DNA from: Magnaporthiopsis rhizophila
Lineage: Eukaryota; Ascomycota; Sordariomycetes; Magnaporthales; Magnaporthaceae
Direction: 5' to 3'
DNA length: 64,000 bases
Assembly: GCA_003049465.1 (NCBI GenBank)
Contig: PYSS01000022.1
Span: 248,001-312,000, forward strand
This document shows positions 22,774-33,237 of the stretch, piece by piece (the first letter of the stretch is position 1; each line of letters opens with the position of its first letter). The translations under genes were made by a program, and so were the position numbers. The notes under the pieces are model-generated. The model saw only the letters and a list, made by a program, of their open reading frames with translations. It searched no databases and was not told the DNA's origin.

Positions 22774-23586
22774 CTGAAGTTGAAATTGACAGTCATTTGT
22801 TCTTGTCGGTTTTGTCCTCCGGTTTGGAGATTGGCGTTTGGGCTTTGTTTTCTCGAGACTGCTAATTATTCTTCTTCATGTTTCCTACTCGGCGCATCAG
22901 TTCATTTTTCCAAGTCTGGCATTTCACACCCATTCTCCATTGTGTTGCGCGGCCGTCAGTCGTGATGAGGCCATGAGATCATGAGGCCATGGGGTGCAGC
23001 AGCGACGTTGACGCGGATTGATGGGTGTTCGTTCGTATCCATTTCACATGCTTGGCCGAGTTTGATGGACGCGACTGCAAGACACCCCGCAATTCCACAG
23101 GGCGGTGGTGCCTGGAGCTAGGCCCTGAACCGCTAAAATACGCACCTGGGGGAGTGGAGCCCAGCAATTGAGTCCGTGCCGGGCCTCGGAAGACAAGTCA
23201 TGTACGTGATACGCAGGACGGGCCTCTTTAGCCTTTGGTTCCCCAAACGAGCGCGAATAGACACTCTGAACATGGGCTGATGTCAGCCCATTGAGAGAGT
23301 CCAATCTCCAGTTCCGCTCCGACCCCACACCGGGTACGCGTTTTGCTTCCACGAGGGCGGGGGCTTCGTGCCGAGGCACATGGCACGATTCCCGTTCGGC
23401 AAGTCCGCCAACTCCACAGCTGTTTGCAAAAATATGATATTCTACAAGACTACTTAAGAGCGCCAAGCCGGTCTACCGATACGATAACAGCCGCGGTACG
23501 GTGGATTGATAGCCGGGTGTGCTGTTTGGCAACTGAGCCCCTTAAATACGGTCACACAATCTTAACAGAACGCATAGCCGGCCACA
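22774..23586. other. Intergenic
   Basis: 3' flank of the secreted-peptide locus and promoter of the FAD dehydrogenase. Nothing else seen. Confidence 0.35.
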
Positions 23587-25356
23587 ATGGCCGACAAGAA
23601 AGGCACGCCCGCGGCCGGCGCCGAGCAGACGGAGCCCGTCATCATCGTGGGCGGAGGCCTGGCGGGGCTGGTGGCCGCATTCGAGCTGTCGCAGCGCGGC
23701 GTGCGCACCCTCATCCTGGACCAGGAGCCGCGCGCGTCGCTCGGCGGGCAGGCCTTCTGGTCGCTGGGCGGCCTCTTCATCGTCGACTCGGCCGCCCAGC
23801 GCCGCATGGGCATCCGCGATAGCAAGGAGCTGGCCATGCGCGACTGGATGGGCAGCGCCCGCTTCGACCGCGACAAGGAGGACCACTGGCCGCGCCGCTG
23901 GGCCGAGGCCTTTGTCAACTTCGCAGCCGACGAGATGGAGGACTATGTCACCGCCCGCGGCATCGGCTTCCTCGTCAACGTCGGCTGGGCCGAGCGCGGC
24001 GACGGCCGCGCCGACGGGCACGGCAACTCGGTGCCGCGCTTCCACCTCACCTGGGGGACGGGGCCAGAGGTCGTCAGGCGCTTCGCGGACCCGGTGCAGG
24101 AGGCGGAGAAGAAGGGGATAGTCGAGTTCAAGTTCCGGCACCGCGTCGACGAGATCGTGGTGGACGACAACGGCCGTGCCGTCGGCGTCAAGGGCAAGGT
24201 GCTCGAGGACGACGACGTGCCGCGCGGCGTGCGGTCTTCGCGTACCGTCGTGGGCGACTTTGAGCTCCGCGGCGCCGCCGTCCTGGTGTCGTCGGGCGGC
24301 ATCGGCGGCAACGTCGAGGCGGTCAAGGCGGCGTGGCCGGTCGACAGGCTCGGCCCCAAGGTGCCCGAGCATTTCGTCATCGGGGTCCCGCACCACGTCG
24401 ACGGGCGCATGATCGGCATCGCCGAGAGCGCGGGCGCTAACGTCGTCAACCGCGACCGCATGTGGCACTACACCGAGGGCCTGGCCAACTGGAACCCCAT
24501 CTGGCCGTCGCATGGCATCCGCGTGCTGCCGGCGCCGTCGTCGTTATGGCTCGACGCCACGGGCAAGCGCCTGCCGCCGTTCTTGTACCCGGGCAGCGAC
24601 ACGCTGGCGACGCTCAAGCACATCTGCTCGACGGGCTACGACTACTCGTGGTTCATCCTGACGCAGTCCATCATCGCGCGCGAGTTCGCCCTGTCCGGGT
24701 CCGAACAGAACCCCGACCTGACCAACAAGTCCATCTGGCAGGTTCTGACGCAGCGCGTCTTCGGCAGCAAGGGCACCATCCCTGTGCAGAACTTCCAGAA
24801 GCATGGCGAAGACTTTGTCGTGCGCGACAACCTCGAGGACCTGGTCGAGGGCATGAACGTGCTCGCGGCCCAGCGGGGCGGGCCCCAGCTGGACGTCGCA
24901 GCGGTGCGCGAGGTCGTCGAGACGCGTGACGGGCAGTTCGACAACCCCTACAGCAAGGATGCGCAGGCCATGCTCATAAACAACGGCCGGTCCTACTGGG
25001 CCGACAAGCGAAGCCGCGTCGCCGCGCCGCACCGCCTGCTGGACCCGAAGCACGGCCCGCTCATCGCCGTGCGCATGAACCTGCTCACGCGCAAGACGCT
25101 CGGCGGCATCGAGACGGACCTGTCCAGCAACGTCATGATGGCCGACGGGTCGAGGTTCCCGGGCCTGTACGCCGCCGGCGAGGCGGCAGGGTTCGGCGGC
25201 GGCGGCGTCCACGGGTACAACTCGCTCGAGGGCACTTTCCTCGGCGGCTGCATCTTCTCTGGCCGGGCTGCGGGCCGCGCCATGGCGGATGAGGTGCTGG
25301 GCACAGGAACAGACGCATCTGGGTCTGGAGAGTCCGCCATGAGGTCGCGGATCTAG
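23587..25356 (+). CDS. FAD-binding dehydrogenase, KstD/fumarate-reductase-like flavoprotein
   Basis: Single exon, 589 aa, start ATG 23587. The N-terminal dinucleotide-binding motif VIIVGGGLAGL (about residues 18-28) is followed by the Glu/Asp-bearing strand LILDQEP and GGQAFWSLGG. The C-terminus has the second FAD-contacting block GLYAAGEAAGFGGGGVHG (about 527-545) and LEGTFLGGCIFSGR. This arrangement belongs to the FAD_binding_2 family (3-ketosteroid delta-1-dehydrogenase/fumarate-reductase fold); the full length fits the large predicted dehydrogenase subgroup found in bacteria and fungi. It probably removes hydride from a ketone-activated or alpha,beta-saturated substrate; the substrate is unknown. 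No signal peptide, so probably cytosolic. Lack of introns and a bacterial-like family make old horizontal transfer conceivable, but codon use matches the neighbours. It heads a co-directional group of metabolic genes. Confidence 0.88.
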   Translation: MADKKGTPAAGAEQTEPVIIVGGGLAGLVAAFELSQRGVRTLILDQEPRASLGGQAFWSLGGLFIVDSAAQRRMGIRDSKELAMRDWMGSARFDRDKEDHWPRRWAEAFVNFAADEMEDYVTARGIGFLVNVGWAERGDGRADGHGNSVPRFHLTWGTGPEVVRRFADPVQEAEKKGIVEFKFRHRVDEIVVDDNGRAVGVKGKVLEDDDVPRGVRSSRTVVGDFELRGAAVLVSSGGIGGNVEAVKAAWPVDRLGPKVPEHFVIGVPHHVDGRMIGIAESAGANVVNRDRMWHYTEGLANWNPIWPSHGIRVLPAPSSLWLDATGKRLPPFLYPGSDTLATLKHICSTGYDYSWFILTQSIIAREFALSGSEQNPDLTNKSIWQVLTQRVFGSKGTIPVQNFQKHGEDFVVRDNLEDLVEGMNVLAAQRGGPQLDVAAVREVVETRDGQFDNPYSKDAQAMLINNGRSYWADKRSRVAAPHRLLDPKHGPLIAVRMNLLTRKTLGGIETDLSSNVMMADGSRFPGLYAAGEAAGFGGGGVHGYNSLEGTFLGGCIFSGRAAGRAMADEVLGTGTDASGSGESAMRSRI

Positions 25357-26837
25357 TTGATGCTTTTTAGGGGCCTGTTCAGGATTCCGTACGGTAAAAA
25401 TCGATGTCTTTGGTATATTGACGTACTTGATGCTCTCGATATCGAACCGTATTTTGGAATTTTGCGCAACGTAGCTTGCCACATTATGGCATCGGCTGGG
25501 CTAGTCGTTGGAGTAGATTCGAGGTGCAGTGGCGTTCTCTATGTCGAGATGGAGATGGCGGGCGGCACTCTCCATGGAAATTGCCTGGTGATCCGCGGGA
25601 CTTCTGGATATGCAGACTCCCAGAAGAACGACAACTGGAAGAACTGCGCCCCCGGCCATGCGGCCGCGTAATGTGACCGTACAGCAGCGTCCTTTCCCTG
25701 CTGTCATCCCGTGCCGACTGCTCCAGGGTTGCCACCAGAGTATCAGGACGAAAGTCGCTGCACTGGGCGTCATTGACCACGAAAATCCCTTTGAGCTCCC
25801 CCCGTCCGCAAGAATGACCCATCACGAGAGATACCCGACTGGAAAAGCGGATCAAGCGGGCCACGGCCGCACAACAGCTGCCCGATGGGAAGGCGGAACC
25901 AACATACAAATGCCAGTCGCTCCTGCCGTCCTTACGGCACAAGGCTTATATACGTGCTCCTGCCTACTGCAAGCATCGAACAGCGGAGGGCCAAGTTGGT
26001 GTAGCGGTTATGAGGATGGGTCGTAGCTGTCGCCCGAAGCGACAGTGAGCTTTTTGACTTTTTTTCTTCCTTTTATCGATCACGCTCGACGCCAGCGCTG
26101 GTCCTCCAACTCCAAACACGGCAACACGCGCATGTTTTAGCTGCGTAATGGACCGAGGCTTCTTTTTGTCGGACACAGGCTTTCGACCGTCGACGCAGCC
26201 CAGTGCGTAGCGTCTTCTCTTTTAAGCTGCAGCCATACACTCCATGTACTAAGAGGACCGCTCGCTTGGCTACACGAGAGGCAGGTTATACCATCTTGGA
26301 TGACGATTTAAAGCGTCCACCGCTTTAGGAGTGGATGCTAAAGCAAAGTATCGCTGGTCCCTGGGCGACTACGCAAATGTAAGGACAAAGGCGTTAGACC
26401 AGGGCGTGCTATGGCGGCTGGCTGGATCCGTTCGATGAAGAGGACACATGGGCGGAGGATTCCGGGTGGACGCGCCGAATACACTGCGCGTTCTTTCGAG
26501 GGTAGGAGATCTAGCAGATATTCTGCGCCCGTTCGGGAGAGAATCGGGGAGGTTGAGAGTTCGGACACTCCAAGGGGACGTGAGATTGTGGTTGGCATGC
26601 GGTGGGCTGGAGATTGGGCTGGGCCTGCGATCGTCCGCCAGAGTGGTTGTGTCAAAGTGACGTCATGGAACGCCCGATGTTTCCTATTCGAGTAATTTCT
26701 GGTCCCAGAAAGTCGGGAGCCAGCCCGGGTACCTCCTGGTAGAAAAACTGAAGCGGCTCGAACTTTTGCATGCCTCGAGTTTGCCAGAACCGATCACAAA
26801 AAAAGCCATCTATCTACTAGCATCCTTCCCACCCAAT
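25357..26837. other. Intergenic with a short hairpin near 26030
   Basis: 1.5 kb without a credible gene. A perfect 7-bp stem with a 5-nt loop lies at 26027-26045, followed by T-tracts (see the ncRNA-like entry). The promoter of the GFA gene is at the right end. Confidence 0.35.
25989..26065 (+). ncRNA. Weak tRNA-like / Pol III-like element
   Basis: The segment starts with an A-box-like run (TTGGTGTAGCGGTTA), then has a perfect hairpin CTGTCGC-CCGAA-GCGACAG at 26027-26045 and T-runs at 26051-26055 and after 26058. No B-box (GGTTCGA-type) or cloverleaf closes, so it is not a functional tRNA by eye. It could be a chance match or a tRNA-derived relic. Confidence 0.15.
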
Positions 26838-27445
26838 ATGAGCGACGACGACTGGAAGACGAGCGCCCCGTACTCGATCGGAGGGCCGCCTGATGGGGCG
26901 ACGGTGTATTGGACTGGCAGCTGCCACTGTGGAAGGGTCGAGTACAGCCTGACCCGGGACAAGCCGCTGCAGTCCAAGTACTGCCATTGCAGCGACTGCA
27001 GGGTCCTCCACGGTGTAAGTTTAGCGTCCCATCCCACAAGACGAAAGAGCACGGCCAACGGTTGTGCGCTGACCAAACTTGAATCCAGGCACCCTTCCAA
27101 TGGGCCGCCATCTTCCACAAGTCCGACATACACTTCACGCACGGCGCGCAGGGCCTGGGTTGGTACCACACCCCGACCAAGTCGCCCGAGCATCACCTGC
27201 CGTGCAAGGTGTACTGCGCCTTCTGCCGCGCGCCCATCATGGACGAGGGTCGTAACATGGTGTTGCTCTTCCCGACCCTAATCAACGGCCTGGACGAGCG
27301 CGCCCGGGAGGCCTTCAAGCCGCAGTCGCACCTCTTTTACCCGCAGCGCGTCGTCGACTTTGCCGGCGACGGGGTCACCAAGTGGAGTGGGCTGAACGAC
27401 CAGAGCGACGAGCTTGGTGAAGATGGACGCCCAAAGGGGGCTTGA
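26838..27445 (+). CDS. GFA-family (CENP-V/GFA fold) zinc protein
   Basis: Two exons, 26838-27014 and 27089-27445, with a GTAAGT...CCAG intron of 74 nt; 177 aa. The zinc-binding Cys clusters of the glutathione-dependent formaldehyde-activating (Mss4-like) fold are all present: GSCHCGRVEY (about residues 30-40), KYCHCSDCR (about 48-57), then YCAFCRAP after the intron. APFQWAAIFHK follows the second cluster as in family members. The family includes GFA, which binds the glutathione adduct of formaldehyde, but most fungal members have unknown substrates and probably bind other thiol adducts. Start ATG 26838 puts the CHCG motif at the usual distance; an upstream in-frame ATG at 26766 is less likely. 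Cytosolic. It lies 280 bp from the next transporter on the same strand. Confidence 0.85.
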
Positions 27446-27724
27446 TGGGCAAGGCTGGTAAAGATGTGGGTGGACAAGGGGACGAACTTTGCGGTGAAGC
27501 CATAGCAATAAAAAAGAAACTTTGGTCCGAAGACGGAGTCAATCCTGCGTGTCAGACCCACTCCAAGGGCGCAGGATTGACAAGATGGCAACGCCGCATG
27601 AGAGTCATCGACCGCAAATAAAAACAGCATCTTCGCAGTAACAAGAAATCAACAAAATGGCCTTGTTCTCCCAAATCACTGGAGGGACCCTTGGAAGTGT
27701 CCCGGCAAAGCAGAAACACCAAAA

Positions 27725-29235
27725 ATGGCGACCGAAACGCTGACGATGGCGTCCCTCGTGGCGCTCGAGCCCAAAACGACGGCGTACGAGCCCGAGTCGC
27801 ACGCAGCCGTAACCGACACCGACGGAGCCGGCAGCGTCCTCACCCAGCACGGCCGGCGTCTGGCCGCCGGGCAGCAGCAGAAAGCAGCCGACGACAGCGA
27901 CCGGGACCCGGTGCTCGAGGCGTCGCGCCTGGCCGACAGCGAGGTGCCCGACGGCGGCTACGGCTGGGTCGTCATCGGCTGCTCCGCCGTCGCCAGCCTC
28001 TGGTACACGGGCACCCCCTACTCCTGGGGCGTGATCCAGGCCGACCTCGTCCGGCGCGGCCTGTCGACGCCCGCGACCCTATCCTTCGTCGGCTCGCTCG
28101 CCCCCACGCTCATGGCCGTCCTGGGCATCGCGACGGCCCGCCTGCTGGCCGGTCTGGGCGTGCGCCGCACCGCGCTCCTGGGCATCTTCACGCTCGGCTT
28201 CAGCGCCCTGCTCAGCAGCTTCTCCGTCGGCAGCGTCCCCGGGCTGTTCATCACGGCCGGCGTCGTCCAGGGCGTCGCCATGAGCCTGTGCTTCATGTCG
28301 TGCGGCGTCGTGCCCGCGCAATACTTTAGCCGGAAGCGCGGGCTGGCCAACGGCATCGTCTACGGTGGCGGCGGCATCGGCGGCGCCGTCATCAGCCTGG
28401 GCCTGGACGCGCTGCTGCAGCGCGTCGGCCCCGAGTGGACCTTCCGGATCCTGGGGCTGGCCGTCCTGTCGACCGGCCTGCCTGCCGCGTGGTTCATCAA
28501 GGAGCGAACACCGATTACCCACCGCGTCAAGTTTATAGACTGGTATGCTTTCGTCGTGTTTGTGTCTTCCCATCTCGGTAGTAAAAGTGGCACCAACTGA
28601 GCGAATTCAAACTTGTTGTTTCTAGGCACCTTTTCAAGAACCTCAACTTCTTCCTCATCTTCCTCGCCAGCAGCATCGCCGTCTTCCCGGTCCTGGTGCC
28701 GCCCTTCTTCACACCGCTGTACGCGCAGGCCATGGGCCATTCTTCCAGCGTCGGCGCCGGCCTTGTCGCGGGCTTCAACTTCTCGTCAGCCGTCGGCCGC
28801 ATCAGCACGGGCCTCCTATGCGACAAGCTCGGTGCGCTCAACGCCCTCATCATCTCATTCGCCGTCAACGCGGCCAGCATGCTGGCGCTGTGGCCGGCCT
28901 CGACCAGCCTTCCGCCGCTGGCCGTGTTCGTGGTCGTCAACGGCCTCTCCAACGGCGGCTTCTTCGCCGCCATGCCCACCGTCATGGGCAACACGTTCGG
29001 GTCCGCGCGCGTCGCCATCGCCATGGGCATGGTCGTGACCGGCTGGGGCGGCGGCTACCTCATGGGCGCGCCCATCGCGGGCTACCTGCTCGACGCGTAC
29101 GGCGGCTCCAACAATGGCGGCTTGCAGGCGTATCGGCCCGCCATGTTTTATGCCGGGTCGCTGGCGCTTGCGTCGGCGGCGCTGACGGTGCTCATGCGGT
29201 TAAGGATAAACAGGACGCCCTTGGCGAAGCTGTAA
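27725..29235 (+). CDS. MFS transporter, monocarboxylate (MCT) family
   Basis: Two exons, 27725-28542 and 28626-29235, joined by a GTATGC...TCTAG intron of 83 nt; 475 aa. The hydrophilic N-terminus of about 75 residues precedes PDGGYGWVVIG, a perfect form of the MCT signature at the start of helix 1. Twelve hydrophobic segments follow, with RKRGLANGIVYGGGGIGG in helix 5 and SAVGRISTGLLCDKLG in the second half, as in fungal MCH proteins. The family moves monocarboxylates or related small organic molecules with protons across the plasma membrane; fungal members also transport riboflavin or pathway products. The start is the first ATG with good context. Its place between the GFA and VOC genes suggests uptake or export for that group. 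Confidence 0.88.
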
Positions 29236-29759
29236 GTCGCTGACGTGGGGGCTAACAAACTCCTGTCGGCCGTCAGATAGATGCATTCCGTAAGCTAGAA
29301 CTAGATCCCGCCCATAGACCTGATACAATTCTCATTCGTTCCCATGCTCCGCTCGGAGATAACGGGCTGGGTGTATCGTGACTTTCAGCTGTTCGTTTCT
29401 GCACGAAGTTGTAAGTGCATATACGCACGCGCTTGGCTCCTTTTCGGCCGCCCAATTGAGTTTAGGGGCCAGGCAGCACAGGTGCTACAGCTGCCAAGTG
29501 CCGCGGGCCGCCTGTAACTAGCTCGTCGCCTTGGCCAGACTTGACGTAGATCTCGGCCTCCAGCTCGGGGCTGCCAAAATATCTCCGCGCCACGCTCGTC
29601 CGCCATCTCCTCACGCGACACGCGACCAGCCTATAATTAACCCTCCCTTCTCCCATCGAAATCATCAATCTGGCACAACTCACTGCTTCTCCATTCAAGC
29701 CCATCGACAGCATCCATCCATCACACATTCATCCGAAGGAATCCCGCATCCCGCCCAAC
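29236..29759. other. Intergenic
   Basis: 3' end of the transporter and promoter/leader of the VOC gene; the leader is C/A-rich. Nothing else seen. Confidence 0.35.
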
Positions 29760-30245
29760 ATGGTCATCCACCATCTCGGCATCCAGGTCCTCGAGGCCGA
29801 CCTCGACCAGGTCCTCGCCTTCTACACGGCCGCTCTCGAGCCGCTGGGCTACAAGGAGGCCATGCGGTTCGGCACCGCCGTCGGCTTCAGCGGCGACGGC
29901 GGGGTCCACACCGACTTCTGGGTGACGGGGCAGTCCGTGAAGCCCACTACCGTCGCGCACGTGGCGTTTGCCGGCAGTAAGTGTCGCTGCTTTTCGCTCT
30001 GTCATGATACAAACCAAACGAGGCGATAGAGGTCCCCGACGCTAATTCTGAACGCTTCCGCGGCGACAGCCCGTGCCCAGGTCGACGCCTTCCACGCCGC
30101 GGCCATCAAGTTCGGCGCCAAGGACAACGGAGCGCCGGGGATCAGGGCGCAGTACCATCCGAACTATTATGGCGCATTCGTATTCGACCCGGCCGGCAAC
30201 AACATCGAGGTGGTCTGCTTCCAGGAGCAGGGTGGATCCAAGTAA
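29760..30245 (+). CDS. VOC superfamily protein (glyoxalase/dioxygenase-like)
   Basis: Two exons, 29760-29976 and 30070-30245 (GTAAGT...GACAG intron, 93 nt), 130 aa. The sequence starts IHHLGIQV, the first beta strand of vicinal-oxygen-chelate modules with a metal-type His, followed by the helix FYTAALEPLGY. The second half has HVAFAGT at the start of the second module and ends GAFVFDPAGNNIEVVCF, with the metal-type Glu. One small domain, cytosolic, typical of fungal glyoxalase/bleomycin-resistance-like proteins. The family includes glyoxalase I, extradiol dioxygenases and resistance proteins; the substrate cannot be chosen. It lies downstream of the GFA and transporter genes on the same strand. 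Confidence 0.85.
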
Positions 30246-31077
30246 AGCCAGGCGGTAGTTGGAAAAAGGCGAGAGGGACAGAGGTTGCAAGAGTACATGT
30301 GTGGAAGATCCCACTGCGCCACACAGGCTAAAAGCGAAGCCCCGCTTATCAACCAGTGGCTGATAATCGGGTCAATATCCTTTGCGACAACATGATTATG
30401 GAAAAATGAAGTCAGCTGAACAAGATTCTGAGTATCCATGGAATCGTCTTGGAGTGCATCTATTGCAGAGTAGAGGTGGGTGTAATTAGTGGACACGCTG
30501 GCTTGATCTCTGCCTGGGGAACTGTAAGAAAATGATACTTGTGGTAGGGACCCTCGAGTCCGTACACACGGGTGTTCTGTAGCGTCGGCAGTCATCCCTC
30601 GGTGTGGGCAGTGGAGGGCCTCTAATGCCAGGCTCCGTCTCGAGATCGCCTGAGCGGAGTCAGTCAAAAGAGACTTGTTGTTGATCATGCCCATTTCTTT
30701 GTTGGAATTAATCCCAGTCGAGGAGATCTACGGCCGCCATGCTATGATTTTACTATACATCTTCTTTGTCAACGTAGCCATTGTTGAGTTCTTTATTGTT
30801 GATCACATTCTGTCTTCTTTGTTCCCGTGTCCCATTCTTAATAGGGCTCGTCAAAGCCTTTAATTAAGCCACAAACGATCTTTATTTACGCAGTTATTAT
30901 GAGTTATATGTGGCCGGCGCCAAGGCAGAGTATATATACACAATGACTTGCCCCTACTAAATATCAAAACGATGGTGTAACCACAAACCGAAGCACACTC
31001 GGCTCCATCTTGAATCTTGCCAGCCAGCAAGAATCTAGAGACAGCCTATACTAACCCCAAACCAGCAGGTTCAAAAT
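30246..31077. other. Intergenic, moderately AT-rich
   Basis: An antisense 175-codon frame covers part of it but has no domain and overlaps the VOC 3' end, so I leave it out. A TATA element is at 30931-30938. Confidence 0.35.
30931..30938 (+). promoter_or_regulatory. TATA box
   Basis: TATATATA lies 147 nt before ATG 31078, a usual spacing plus leader for a fungal gene. Confidence 0.45.
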
Positions 31078-31569
31078 ATGTCTTACGTCCCCACAATCGA
31101 GGATATCGCCGACAGTATCGCGTCGGCGACAAAGGGCGAGGCTCCCTCGCTGGAGGACCTTCGCGTGCTCCTTGAGGAAAACGATGGCGAGCAACTTCGC
31201 GTGCCTCTCGAGGACAACGACAGTGAGACCGTTGTGGACAACGACGGCGAGCCCCTTGAGGACGAAGAGGACGAGCCCACCGTGGACGGACCGCCGACCA
31301 AGCAGAATGTATACAAGCTGGTGGCGGCGGCCTACGCCCTGATCGCGGAGCTTGATCAGGCATCCGACGTCCTCAGGAGCGGCAATAACCGCGACCTAGT
31401 GCCGTTTGTCGACCAGCAGCGCGTACTGCTCCGCGCACGCATGGAGGCGGTGCACAACTGGCTGTGGAAGCATTGCTCAGCGGAAGACCCGCGTCTAGCT
31501 GCCACCTTTGAGAACCTGAAAAGTATCCGGGACGATTGCAAGTCTGTTCTTCGGACCGTGCGCAGGTAG
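31078..31569 (+). CDS. Acidic hypothetical protein, 163 aa
   Basis: Single exon with a well-placed TATA box upstream. The N-terminal half is very acidic and carries imperfect repeats of an LE-(D/E)-(N/D)-D pattern (for example VLLEENDGE, PLEDNDSE, PLEDEEDE), probably disordered. The C-terminal half (about residues 75-163) is helical, with hydrophobic heptads (NVYKLVAAAYALIAELDQA) and a Trp/Cys-containing segment, HNWLWKHCSAED, possibly a coiled-coil or four-helix domain. No signal peptide or membrane segment. I recognise no family; likely a lineage-restricted gene. The promoter and codon bias support real expression. Confidence 0.6.
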   Translation: MSYVPTIEDIADSIASATKGEAPSLEDLRVLLEENDGEQLRVPLEDNDSETVVDNDGEPLEDEEDEPTVDGPPTKQNVYKLVAAAYALIAELDQASDVLRSGNNRDLVPFVDQQRVLLRARMEAVHNWLWKHCSAEDPRLAATFENLKSIRDDCKSVLRTVRR

Positions 31570-33237
31570 GTAATTACGGTTCTGTCTTAGGGGTTAGAAG
31601 AACAGATCTAGGGGTTTTCCCTAGAGACAGGTCCGAGCGAAGACGCCAAAGGTAAGACGTTGATTTGCACCTCGCATTGAAAATCTGTTCCCCTCATTTA
31701 TCCATCAATTAGCTGCTCGGTGTCCACCACTACATTTATTTTTGAGTGAATGGCCACCAGTGACTCCAGCCTTCCATCAGCTCTGTTGGAGTCTAATTAA
31801 GTGCCATTGAGATTGCCCCTTGCCTCTGAAACCTGCGCAGTGGGCTGCTGGATCGAACGGCAAAACGAAGGTCCAGCTTGCTCGACACATTTTAATGCGA
31901 ACTTGCAAATAAGCATAAAAAAAAAACAAAAAAAAAACCGTCCCAGCCTGCAACTTAAAATCCTTTGAATTGGGAATGATAACAAATTAAACCATCGAAT
32001 CGGCTTTGCCTTTGCAGAGTTAGCGCAGGGCATTGAGAATATAGCAACCGTTTGAAATTGTGGGCCGCCAGGCGCTGGGGCGACAGCCTTAACCTATTTG
32101 ATGTTCACCGATACGGCAGCATCCGACAGAAAACGGCGCCGGCGTGGGCCGTTCTCGAGCCCCGCGCGTTTGTGCCGATAATGCGACGTAGCGTTGTTTG
32201 CAGATCGCTATGATGCTTGTTTCCGCGCCTATCTGCCTGCCGCCGCTGCCGCGAGCCATCATACATTTATGCCAGGTCATTTGACGGCAATGCTGGCTTT
32301 GCTCCGGCCTTTCTCTGCGGACTTCCCCAGACAAGGGAGCCAGCCCCGTCTCCCCCGCACACAGGGTGGAGATGTGAAATCGAGTGGCTGGCAGCTGGTT
32401 ATCTGCAGCAGGCTTGGGTGGGGGGCGCATTCGAGAGCGCTTCCGCGAAGGTGGCAAGCACGAGGGAAACGAACGACATGATCTGATTGAACCCCATCCG
32501 TGGCTGCCGCTTTCGTCTAGGTCCAGGACAGGCCTCGAGGAATAAACGTCGTCAAAGTTCGAGCCAGCCGTCAATGGTGCGACCCGACCCCGAAACGATA
32601 GCCTTGCCTTTAGCGCACCGCTCCTGCCAATAAAACTTTGCTTGGCTCGACTTGGCAGCATCCGTTAATATGCGAAGTCCAACACCGGGAAATAGATAGA
32701 CCGACTGATGCTTTCTCCGCATCTTTTCCGCAGTCAGTCGCCGCTGACAGTTTGTGGCTGATCGAGCACGGCTGATGTCCAAGTCCAGTTTGGCCTAGTG
32801 AGGAGCTGCGTCCGAGCGGTGGGGAAAGAGGGAGGGGGAGGAGGCTCCCATCCTAAGCGACCCTGGCCAGCCTAAGACGTAAGAAGCCCTATACATCACC
32901 TAGCTCGGCGGCCGGACGTTACCGAGGGGCGCTATTTCATCTGCGAACCAAACATGGGCGTACGATGACGGGGGAGCAGCCGCCTGTCCACCCTCGGGCA
33001 CTCCGGTGACCATCCCAGAATGGAATACCTCTGATGCTCGTGTGTCCAGATCAGTGTTAGACCGATATGCACGGTGCCGGTGTGCATTGCCGGCCAGGAA
33101 AGCCGTGAGGACAAGAGCGGAGGCATGCAGCACAAATAGCACCGTCTAGCACACTCATTTTTGCCGCTCTGGTTCCTTTTGCTCTCCAGACAAGGATCTT
33201 TCTTTTCTCTCTCTTCGTCCTGCCACCACCACTCAAC
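31570..33237. other. Intergenic
   Basis: 1.7 kb, AT-rich near the left end, with interrupted A-runs around 31917-31937. No gene recognised. The right end is the esterase promoter. Confidence 0.35.

Noticed and set aside
23542..25482. Two long antisense frames (323 and 312 codons) opposite the FAD dehydrogenase
   Set aside because: They are complementary shadows of a GC-rich, C/G-ending gene; composition is Ala/Arg/His-rich with no motifs, while the plus strand shows a complete flavoprotein.
30167..30694. 175-codon minus-strand frame overlapping the VOC gene 3' end
   Set aside because: Some protein-like runs, but it overlaps a well-supported exon and has no recognisable domain or splice context.
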